Assembly: GCA_023333565.1 (NCBI GenBank)
Contig: JAJKFH010000962.1
Coordinates: 248,001 to 312,000 of the forward strand
DNA length: 64,000 nucleotides
Origin: Puffinus mauretanicus
Taxonomy: Eukaryota; Chordata; Aves; Procellariiformes; Procellariidae
Direction: 5' to 3'
The position numbers and the translations under genes were made by a program. The notes under the pieces are model-generated. The model was not told the origin of the DNA. It searched no databases and saw only the letters and a program-made list of their open reading frames with translations. Of the stretch, positions 54,901-64,000 are shown piece by piece; positions within the stretch are counted from its first letter, which is position 1, and each line of letters begins with the position of its first letter.

Positions 54901-57870
54901 CAAGATGAGATTGTTTGCCTGCTCTTCAAGCAAAAGCTTCTGAGGCTATGTAACACTTTTGCAACTGTTGTTTGTTAAAACGGATGCTAGGGAAAAACCT
55001 TTCAAAGGAGTGTATTATATTGTCTAATTGTGTGTATACTGCATTTGTTACTATCTTTTGTGCCACCCAATAAAACCAGGTTTTAATCTTTCACATGAAC
55101 CCTGTAAAAACAGGATCTGATCATTGTGTTTTGGAAACTGCTCAAAACTCTTGTGTCAACAACAGTCTGGGGAAGTAAAGCCTGTTCTCGAGGTATAAAA
55201 GATAGCTTGATTGGTGCAAGTTCCTACATTACATAAAAATGAAGCGTGAAGGAAGTGTGAGCATAAGAAATTTCAAGGCTGAAGTAGGAACTTAAATGCA
55301 TAGATCGCCTCAGTTACCACAGCCCAGGGAAAACTGGTCTGACTCAACATGGTATCGTAGCGTCAGATCTCAGGACTTGCAGTGTCCTTGCTGGGAGGAG
55401 GTTCACTGGCGTGTAAAGGACAATATCCTTGCAGGGTTCCTCCTGCTGTTGCACAGTCGCAGCCTTTCTGCCAGCGCTAAGGACCTCCTGAGGACAAAAC
55501 AACAGTCCTTTTCATTTGTAAGCAGCTTTTTCTTTTCTCTTGTTAGTGGAAAGTTTGTGCAGGACAGAAATTATGACTTGGGACCTACACATGCACTTAA
55601 AAAAAGGAATAATAGACTGGTTCTCATCAGCTGGCTCAAGCAGCAGACAGAAGTGTGTCTGCCTCTAGACATACCCTAGATGTTTTATGTTGAACTCAAG
55701 GGAATAACAAGAGAAGTGTAAATCAGATCAAACTACACTCATAGCTGCCCACCCTACCGTACCTCATCTTTCACATTTCCTGCAGTCAGTGGAGAGAAAT
55801 GGATATGAGCTAACTCCCATCTGTTTATTAACTCACCAGATCATATGATGAGGGCCTGCATGCGGTCCTGATGGGAAGGTGTTCCCCCAGTTCCTCCAAG
55901 AACATGTATAACTCCATGGTGTATTCTCCTAGAATCACCACTGTCGTCCTATGAACCTGGAGGCACAACCTTGTGTGGCTGCGGAGGGATTTTACTGTCT
56001 AACTCATCTGGACAGACTATACCAAGCACTATAAGGGTGCACTTGGTCCTGAATTATAGATCCTTCTTGCTAGAACTCACATCTGCTCTGGTCGTACTGT
56101 TATTATAACCGTAGACATTAAAAATCCCACTTATCTAGAACTGGTAGTATTGGTCTGAATGTCCTGGCCAAAGACCAGGCTCCTTCAGCTAAGGGTTAGC
56201 GTTGTCTAATCACTTGTCATACAAGTCCTAAGTTCACAGATCTCCACCCCAATACTTCCTCACGGGAGATGGGGGGCAAGTGGTGAACATGCAATCAATG
56301 CACTGACCTTGCACTTAGTCCAGCACAAAAGGCTGATATTTTTTCAACGCTCAATAGTCTCTATCTATGTGGTTTTTTGTCTGATTGCCTGCTGCGGCTA
56401 TTCTGTTTCTGTCCTTAGCTTTAGATGGTTCAGAATCTTGTTCCCCATCAGGGAAGCTTTCCTTAGGCTAGAACAGCACAGAACACCTTAATTTGATGCT
56501 GGCTGAGAGCCTTAGGAGTCCCCCCTGGATATCCTGGGAGACGCAAGCTTGAGAGACTTCCCTGCATCCTTGGGATAACGTCTCTGGCCTTGGAGAAGAG
56601 TCTTTAGTCAGTGGTTTTTATGCTCCTTCCAGCAGGTGCAGTAGATAATCACTGGATACTGTAGGTAAGACTGTGCAAGCATCTTGCAGAAGCTGTTCTA
56701 TAGTGTAGTGCTGTGAAGGTCTTCACTCAGTATCAACCTTGGCCACGTACCTTTTGAAAGCCTCAGGAGCCGGGGCTGTTCAGCTTGGTCTTATCTCTAT
56801 GCTTGGTAATCGTGACTTGTAAAGATTTGTGTTGCTGACAAACTGCAGTGTTCAGCAGAGTGCTGGGGCTGTTGTGGACTGGTAGTTTTATTCATAGGAA
56901 ACATTCAAAGTGAATGTGATTTTACTAAGAGCAGAGGGAAATATATATCAAAAATGCTGACTCAGGCTACCGTTTTTCTACATGGAGTTGTAGATACTGT
57001 TCTTTCAGTTCCCACTATCATCTATGAAATCCTTGGCCATAAAACCTGTCGGTTCTGTATCTTTCAGTTCTATACCTCTCAGATACTGAAGGCTGGATTA
57101 TGAAGGCAGTGGGGAGTAAATTACTGCTTATGCCATTAGAAATGCAAGTAACTGCTCATTTAAAGCAATGTCCCAGTGTTATTGAAAGGAACACCTGCTT
57201 TATTGGATTTGTGATTCAGGGGCTAATTAGAAATACTCTGTGCCGACTTTTGAATATTCACATGTACCAGAAATAACAAGAAGATACTACCAGGCAGCAT
57301 CGGCCTCATCTCAGAATTGTCGTTCCAGAGGATTTCTTAGCTTCAGAATTTAAATAGAAATGTTGGTGGGAGAGGTACGTTGTGTATGCCAGGGCCCTGC
57401 AGGCACCCACAAGCCTTCGTTGCCTTGCGCAGGAAGGGCTCACCTGGGACCTCCACCCACATACCCCTTGCCCATGGTCCACAAACCCTCTTCAGCTCAG
57501 CCCAGGCCCCTGCCCCCGCGGGAGCCTTGCTGCAGGCAGCTCTGCCTCCGACCCACTCTCCAGTCCTGTTTCTGGCCAGGGCTGCCTCGCAGGCATGCCT
57601 GTGCCCTGCCCTGTGCCTTGCTGCCCTCACTCGCTAGCTGGACTCCCCAGGTGAACCCCAGACCCACCCTGTCACCATGCATTTGTCTGACAATCAGCAC
57701 TGTCAGGGGACCTGTCCCTGTCACCACCCCTGCCCAGCTCCCCCTCCTCGGTGCCGGGGAGGGACACTGCTGCGCCTGTGCTGGGGCCACCCTTGGCTGC
57801 TGTCTCACCTCCCCTCGGTGACCAGCCCCGCTCTTCCTGCTCCCCGACAGGACAGCAGGTAACAAAAGCC
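51932..57870. other. Intergenic region between IDUA and purpurin 3' ends
   Basis: About 6 kb separating convergent genes. It is mostly AT-rich with no supported ORF. From about 57390 to 57860 it turns C-rich on the plus strand, with open frames in several registers caused by base composition. FGFRL1, the neighbour of IDUA in mammals, is not seen. Confidence 0.55.
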
Positions 57871-57897
57871 GTTCCAAAGGTGTTTTTTTTAAAAACA

Positions 57898-57903
57898 TTT
57901 ATT
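57898..57903 (-). terminator. Purpurin poly(A) signal
   Basis: AATAAA on the minus strand, 206 bases after the purpurin stop; a second candidate is at 58034-58039. The GT-rich sequence just downstream fits a cleavage site. Confidence 0.55.
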
Positions 57904-58108
57904 GACAAATGCCACGTTAGGTATTCCCTTGAAAAGTCAAATACCGATACTTCATTGCACAGTTTACAAAAACCCCAACATTTTCATGTGTTTTTCAGGA
58001 AAAACACACTAATCCATACTATGATTTTCTTTTTTTATTAGCTGAGCGGCAACTTCAAGACCAAGAGGTCTGGTTTCTGTGCTTAAGGATAGGATCAGCA
58101 GTGTACTT

Positions 58109-58119
58109 TTAGCAGGCCC
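58109..58119 (-). CDS. Purpurin last coding exon (11 nt of coding)
   Basis: After acceptor TTTCTTTCCAG (with a further G), GGGCCTGCTAA completes a Gly codon and adds Ala, Cys and stop. This gives the SGAC end known for purpurin. The rest of the exon is 3' UTR to about 57880. Confidence 0.82.
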
Positions 58120-61100
58120 CTGGAAAGAAAGAAAAGTAAACTTTAGTCCTTGTAAGTAAATTTGCAAAGTGCTTTAACAGCCTTTTGGTCATTGGTGAAG
58201 CTGTAGCTACAACCTTCCCAGGGTACTTCTGAATCACGGTCCAAGATTAGGATGGGGGGGTGCAAAAGCTGCTGTTTGCATTGCTCTGTGTCTGTTGGCA
58301 TAGCACTTGCGCAGCCTTTGCTAGTCCCAGCTAGCCATGAGTTTTCAGCTTAGGTGAGCACCTAGGCATGAGCCCACAAAGCTGCTGCCCTCCCTCTGCT
58401 GCAGTAGGCAATGCAGAGAGGCGTTGGGCAGGGATGCCCATACCAGTCCCATAACCTTGGACGATGCCAGCAGCTGCTCTGTAGTGGAGGACTGGCTCAC
58501 GCAACAAAATGTGCCGTTCAGAAGGTTTCAGCGGGTATTCCTTGCCCAGTGGTGCAGGACACATTTGTTACTGTGGCAATCCCCCCAGGCAATCCCCCCG
58601 CTCCTCAGGCCTGGCTTAGTAAAGGGCCAATCTCCAGGCAAGGCAGCGTGCTTGTGAAGGGTGTGGGCCGACAAGAGGAATTTCTGCCTCCAGCATAGCC
58701 CTAAAACATTATCTGCCTATCTCATGGACAGCACATGAGCTAGAAGATCAGCGCTCATGCCTCCAGAAAGAAAGGTCTCCCAAAATGGGCTTTAGACACG
58801 CTCTGTTCGCATGTATGTGGCGCAACTGCTGACTCCCACTGCCAGTAGACACAGTCAGAACCGCCCTCAGAGCCCCTCGTCTCTGCTACTCAGACCACCC
58901 AGGACAGAAACCATGGTGGAGCTAAGAAGAGTGAGGGTGCTCCTTCCTGGAGGCAGCTTCTTCTCCTTTCCTGGAGGACAGTGCACAGACCTAAGGTAAG
59001 ATGCTGTTATCCAGGTGGCCAAGACAAGCATTCCCAAGTGCAGAAACACCAGGTTGTTACACCCATCCCTATCCCTATCTATTAGAGTAACAAAGCTGAT
59101 CTTTGGTAGCGTGCCAGTTTCAGCACACAGGATCCCTATAAGGGCAAACTTAAGGCTGCAGAACCACCCTGTAACAAGCTCTCTCTCTTGCATGGACTTC
59201 CCTTTGCAGCTATTTTCTTATTAGATGTAACATTTTTTAAAAATTACTAAAAGAGTACAACTTAGTTTGCTACAGTTCTGTTGCATTTACAGCAAATGCG
59301 ATCACCTACTCTACAAGTTGCCAGCGCAGCCATTTCAGTGAGTTTGCTAATTAGCCCGAAGTACCTGACTGAAGCACGGGCTGGAACTGGCCAGACATGC
59401 AGATTTCTTCCTGCTTCTGACGCACAATGCGCTGAATGGCTGGGGGGAGGCCGCGGGGGTTGCGTGAGAAGATCAGAGAGTAGCCATCATCACAGGAGCC
59501 GTCCTCCTTTAGACTGCGGCAGGCGTAGGTAATGGCGTAGTTATCATAGTCGGTGTCAATCACCCAGTAGTTGTCCCCTGAAACATCAGAACACACGTGT
59601 TTGTCACGGTGGGCAAAACAGAGCAGAAGTGGACCTAGTTATGTCACAGGGAGATGCCTCACTTCAGCACATGGCAGGGATAGCTTCCCAAAGGATCTAA
59701 AGTCACCTCCCACATCCGGCTTATCTCCACACCATGAAGCGAGGAACTGGGACAAGCACAGGGCATCTTGAGACCATGCTCTTGCCCATGATGCTCAGTG
59801 CATTTTCACCTTCGGTTTCTTAGGCTAGAAATATTAGGAGGACTAGGGCTTTCCAGGTTTTCAATGACAAAAAATAGCTTTATGTTTCTCGCTCAAGCAT
59901 AGGGGGTGGGGCATACAGCTTAAATGTTGGCCATACAGCTTACATTTCCTATACAAGAAGCCTCAGCAAAACATGCCTCCTGTTTTCCAGCCTTGCTCAG
60001 CTAAGTGCATTTTGGTATGGCTTACCTGCCAGTACTAAGTGAATGTACTTCTTACACGTTAGCAGGCCAAGTCCTGCCCCACTTCCACAGCTGGAGTTCC
60101 ACAGCTGTAGAAGACTCAGGCACAAAGTATGAGGTGTGCAGGGTGCATAACTGAGGTTCAGCATGAGCAGTTTCTGCAAGGGGGACTTCAGTTAACAGCT
60201 CCATTTTGTTGAGTCCAGCTGTGTCTGTCTGAGGAGAACTGTGCCTTGCTGCTGGAGCACAGATGTGGGTCCACATGTTGCCTCCTATTAGCTACGAGGA
60301 GTGCAAGGACGACTGACTCTCAGCATCTTTATAATGTCCACTGCGGGGCCCAGGAAGTATTGCTTCCCTAGATTCAGCACCCCACTTGGCTGTACAAAAT
60401 CTGTGTGTGTGGCCCATTGCCTCTAAGCTGCACCCTCCCTGTTAATATATATGGTGGATAGGTAGGGTCTCTGGAGAGTCTCCGGATCCTGCTCCTTCTG
60501 TGGAGATAAAAAGCACTGCTTGGATAAAGCATCCCCCCAAAAAAGGATGTTTTATCTCTACTTGGAGCAATCTGAGCTGAACTGTTTTTCCTGCTCATAT
60601 ACTGAAACACACAAATCTGGGCAGCTGTAAGCTATCGACCAGCACCAGGGGGCTGGAGAAGTTCGCTCACCACCGCTGGAGAGGTAGCTGGCCAGGCCCT
60701 GGTAGGTCATGTACATTTTTGCTGGAGTGGTTGGGTCAGGTACTGTATACTGAGCAGCCATGTCAGCGCAGATCACCCAGAACCTGCAACGAGATCCATG
60801 AGACTGAAGATAAAACCCTGCGGCACGTGAGCTTCAAATGGGAGTCCCCCCCTGACTCAGGACTCGGGCAAGAACCAGGCTGCGGTTCAGCACAACTGCC
60901 TCAGGCATGGGCAGGGCCTTTCTTAATGCAAAGCCACTGTCTGTCATTAAGTAATGCAAATCTGTGACACCTCCCCCATCACTGACAGTGCAGTGCTGCT
61001 GTCTGGTCCCCCCCTCTGCTGTCCAACTGTGCTGTGGCTGGGGCAGTGCCCTGACCCTCCTTCAGCTCAGCGGGCTTTTTACCACCCATTTCTGTACAAG

Positions 61101-62517
61101 CAGACAGCCACCAAGCAAAATGATGGATGTAATTTCTTGGCTCCCTGCTAGCAGTTTGCAGAGTAAGCTGACCTGCATTTGGGCTCATTTGGGCCCATTT
61201 GCTGTGTCCCCAGGCGGAGGCGGGGAGTTGGCTCTCCTCTCTCTAACCCTTCCTAGCTCTGTTGGCACAAGGACCTCTGTTAGAAGCACGGAAATATTTG
61301 CAGCCAGTCTGCTGTGCAAGCTAGTTAAAGGCCTTCACACAGGCTGTGGGAACCCCGTCGGTGCCTGAACAGCCTATCTTCATCATCCATTTCTTCTAAT
61401 GCCTTTCTCTGACTGGCATCTGTTTGCTTTGAATACCACCTGCGTCTTAGCACAGTCTGTCAAGTGTTACCTGGATTTGTGAAACAGTGGAAGGGTCTTC
61501 ATTCCCTTCCTTGCACAGGCTGTGCTTCCCCTTTACCCTGCCATTGCAGAAATAAATTCCCAGAGCCTTGAGTCCCCACTTTGTTTCTAAAAGTCCTTTC
61601 AGGAATCTTCCCACCTGCACTGAGTGGCATGCCTGCAAAGCTTCATTTGCCCTATCCCAAAATACCCTGGAGTGCTATGCTGTTAAGACTTAACAGGTTC
61701 ATAGCCACCTGCTCTACTCTATTATTCATGCAGTTAGACAGTTTTTGGTAGTTAATGCACAACAGAACTAGTGCTAGCCTACTGGAAGCCCCAGATTTTC
61801 TTTTCTACACCCAGAAAGCTATTTAATCCCTTTACATGCTGTAATTCCTTATAGTAACCGTGACCAACAGGCAAAACTCTTGAGCTTCCTTCCATCTGTC
61901 TATTCAGGCGTTGCAATGGCATCCAAGAGTTAACCACATGTTTTCCTCAGAAGTCCATCCAACACTGTGTTGAAAGATCTGTGAAAGTAATGCTCACTTA
62001 CACTGCTCTCCTTCCCCTGAACCTCTCAGTGAAGTGAGAGCTGTCCTGCCCTCGCAGCCCGACAGGCTTCGCTAGCTCCTCTCACTTCGCTAGCTCCTCA
62101 CATGAATTCGTTGCAATTCATTTACCTAACCGCTCTACCATTCAAAATTTGACTTTATAATTGACTTTATGCAGTAGTTTGTGATGGACAAAGACCAAAG
62201 CCAGGCTGAGAAGTAACCCATGACTCAAAAGTGTCTAACCTCTGGCTTCTAATATATTACCTTGATTGAGCTTCCCTTTTTGATGAAGAAAACCCATCGT
62301 GTTTTGTGCTCAGGATAGATCACCATCCATGTCCCCCTACTCTAGCACCTCAGCTAGAGCTGAAAGTCAAGAGAGCTCACCCAAAAAGCTTCACTCGGCC
62401 TTTGGAAGATGCTGTCATTGTGCCATCTTCCTCCACGGTGTATTCAGCAGAGATGTTGTCCTGAAGGAAAAGGCCTTCCGGATCCTTCTTGGCCAGGGCA
62501 TACCATTTCCCTGCATA
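58109..62517 (-). CDS. Purpurin, RBP4-like retinal lipocalin (signal-peptide exon outside window)
   Basis: Secreted retinol-binding lipocalin, described in chicken as a photoreceptor-derived protein of the neural retina that binds retinol and heparin. Four coding exons are seen: 62517-62381, 60783-60671, 59577-59365 and 58119-58109, all with AG/GT borders and consistent phases. They encode [20 protein letters not shown] (the lipocalin GxW motif), [40 protein letters not shown] and [18 protein letters not shown]. The C-terminus is SGAC. This matches chicken purpurin as I remember it nearly residue for residue, and is clearly different from RBP4 itself (SRDPNGLPPEAQKIV..., YCDGRSERNLL). The first coding exon (signal peptide to ...DPKR) is not found before 64000. 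The orthologue in zebrafish is called rbp4l; I leave the symbol blank because the avian symbol is uncertain to me. Confidence 0.93.
58120..59364 (-). other. Purpurin last intron
   Basis: 1.2 kb with no recognised feature; short open frames on both strands near 58411-58698 are unsupported. Confidence 0.75.
59365..59577 (-). CDS. Purpurin exon, second half of the barrel and helix
   Basis: It encodes [20 protein letters not shown], the [20 protein letters not shown] segment and [20 protein letters not shown]. Acceptor GATGTTTCAG, donor GTACTT. Conserved cysteines for the RBP-type disulfides are present. Confidence 0.95.
59578..60670 (-). other. Purpurin intron between third-last and second-last exons
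   Basis: 1.1 kb, non-coding; nothing recognised. Confidence 0.75.
60671..60783 (-). CDS. Purpurin exon, central barrel
   Basis: It encodes [20 protein letters not shown] and [14 protein letters not shown]. Acceptor TCGTTGCAG, donor GTGAGC. Confidence 0.94.
60784..62380 (-). other. Purpurin intron after the GxW exon
   Basis: 1.6 kb, non-coding. It has an 18-bp tandem duplication at 62067-62102. Confidence 0.75.
62067..62102. repeat. 2 x 18-bp tandem duplication
   Basis: CTTCGCTAGCTCCTCTCA is followed by a copy with one mismatch. Confidence 0.85.
62381..62517 (-). CDS. Purpurin exon with GxW lipocalin motif
   Basis: It encodes [20 protein letters not shown] and on to [20 protein letters not shown]. 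Acceptor CATGTTAG, donor GTGAGC; it ends two bases into a Gly codon. Confidence 0.93.
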
Positions 62518-64000
62518 CTAACATGAAAGACTATTAATATCTGGATTAATCACCATGGCAAGATTAGCACAAAAGCATTTTTGTAAACATAGTGCCCTTC
62601 TAACTACCCGTTGCCTGGCCTACAGAGAAAGTCCGAGTCTGGGTGGGTATGTAGCACACAGGTCCTGCTGCGCCGTCTGATGAACCCTTGCCTCTGTGCC
62701 AGGAGGAGTGGGTCTAGCAGCTCTGCAATTTTGTGTGCACGTACCCGCTGTCATGTGAGACGTTCCTATCACAGTGACCCCGCACTGAAAGCTTCTCCCA
62801 TCCCAAGGTGCCTGCTGGGAGTCAGGCTGGTTCTTCCCTGCTCCCGTTCACGCCCCTGCTTTTCTGTGGAAGATGCCACCGACAATACCAAATTGCAGCC
62901 TCAAAGACCTTAGCAAGCTGGCTGGAGACACTCCTGTGGCTGCCGGGGCCACAGCTGATCTCTGAGGGTGAAAAGGGTCTGGCCAGCAAAGCAGAAAGCA
63001 ATGACTCTGTGCACTATGAAGAGGAAAGGATGTGCTGGGGAGACTCGCAGCAGGGGGAAATGAAATGAGATTAAGGGGAAGAAAATTTCTAGGAAAAAAT
63101 GGGTCCCTGAAAATGTACAAGCAGTATCTAGCAGAACGAAAACAAGATCTAAACAGGTGACTGACAGACAGGAAGGCCCTCAAAAGTTAACATTATTAGT
63201 AGAAATATTGAAGAAAGCAGAACTTATCTGGGTTAAATTTGACTCTTCAGTGAAGATAATGCAACTTTGGCAAGTTACATGCTTAAGTCTGAAACAGAGT
63301 GCGTAATTCCCAAATACAGGAGCCTCAGAAAAACTTTGACTTTTTAAAACTGGGATGTTCCCAAAGCTCTCCCCAGACATGGGTTTGTTTCCAGCAAAGC
63401 CAATCTTGTATAGAGGAAGTGCTGGCCCCACGCCAGCTGCAGCTGGAAGTGATGTTTGCTGAGGGACAGTCAAAATAGGTACTGGCACACCTGTCTGGAC
63501 CTTTCCAACACCAGGTTAGCCCTGATTTCCTCCTCAGAGGCAGGCAGATTAAATGCTGTGTTTAAACAAGAGTCAGCCTGTGTTCAGGATACCAAACTAG
63601 ACAAATTTTCGGTTTGCTATGACTCCCAAGAATAAGTGGTCGATGCAAGTCCCCCAGGACATGTGTTTGGGCTTTCTCTCTGATGGGGACCTAAATTGCT
63701 TCATTCACGGGACCGCTCAAAGCTGAGACCTGTACCGAGCTTCGAGCTGACAGAAGATGGCATCTAACAGAATAACATCCCTGACTTTCAAGGCCAGGTT
63801 TACCATAATGCTCAGAAGGTTAAACAGTAATGAGAAAAGCAAAGTACAGGAACAGTGTCTGAGAGACAGCATGCAAAAGAAGTTAACTTCTTGGTGAGGA
63901 ACCCCTTTAGATTAACACAACCCGTAACCTGGAAAAACAGTTCATATATTATTTGAAGCTTCTTCACATATACAGTTGAAGTAACCATAATTACCCTTTT
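62518..64000 (-). other. Purpurin upstream intron (partial)
   Basis: I looked for the signal-peptide exon (CAVDSFSVKDNFDP-like) on the minus strand and did not find it. Nothing else recognised. Confidence 0.6.

Noticed and set aside
57343..57908. Cluster of open frames of 60-153 codons in several registers on both strands
   Set aside because: Low stop-codon frequency from C/G-rich composition; proline/cysteine-rich translations with no family resemblance.
51932..64000. FGFRL1, expected after IDUA from mammalian synteny
   Set aside because: No immunoglobulin or receptor-like exon was recognised; the gene found here is purpurin.
1..64000. tRNA, rRNA, CRISPR or bacterial defence-type systems
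   Set aside because: No cloverleaf with A/B boxes, no regular repeat-spacer array and no prokaryotic gene organisation were seen; the window is vertebrate.

Overview
The window is vertebrate nuclear DNA, almost certainly from a bird. Three things point there: a retinal purpurin gene whose exons match chicken purpurin as I remember it, a CR1 LINE ending in the avian ATTCTATG tail, and an endogenous retrovirus whose LTR I recognise as an avian repeat type. The species cannot be fixed from the sequence. There are no bacterial-type operons, CRISPR arrays, tRNA or rRNA genes that I can support.

Layout. IDUA (alpha-L-iduronidase) lies on the plus strand: exons 2 to 14 run from 2161 to 51631, exon 1 is off the left edge, and a poly(A) signal sits at 51905. 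Every exon joins the next in frame (1771 coding bases, 589 codons plus stop). Intron 2 is about 38 kb (2302-40268) and holds most of the window's accessory content. In order it contains an intact-length endogenous retrovirus on the minus strand (4266-11273), the complete two-coding-exon SLC26A1 sulfate/oxalate transporter gene on the minus strand (19396-15909), a long AT-rich non-coding stretch, and a 5'-truncated CR1 LINE (about 35245-35942). SLC26A1 nested antisense in intron 2 of IDUA is the arrangement known in mammals, which supports both calls. After IDUA comes about 6 kb without a recognisable gene. Purpurin, an RBP4-like lipocalin, follows on the minus strand (four coding exons, 62517-58109; signal-peptide exon off the right edge), convergent with IDUA.

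The retrovirus is the most unusual object. It has two 522-bp LTRs with about 21 mismatches, a 5-bp target duplication (CTCCC), a tRNA-Lys1,2-like primer binding site 8 nt from the LTR, gag-pro-pol but no env, and a gag that begins with a strongly hydrophobic stretch and carries nine exact 30-bp coding repeats. Gag, protease and pol lie in one reading frame separated by a TAG. The copy is dead: it has five in-frame TGA codons and a 247-bp rearrangement in protease, made of a 106-bp direct duplication around an inverted copy of the gag 3' end.

Functionally, IDUA degrades sulfated glycosaminoglycans in lysosomes, SLC26A1 moves sulfate across epithelial membranes, and purpurin carries retinoid in the retina. 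The first two share sulfated-glycan metabolism loosely; their nesting is best read as an old positional linkage, not an operon. I did not find a new multi-gene system here. The points most worth a second look are the retroviral rearrangement and gag architecture, and a few unexplained palindromes in intron 2.
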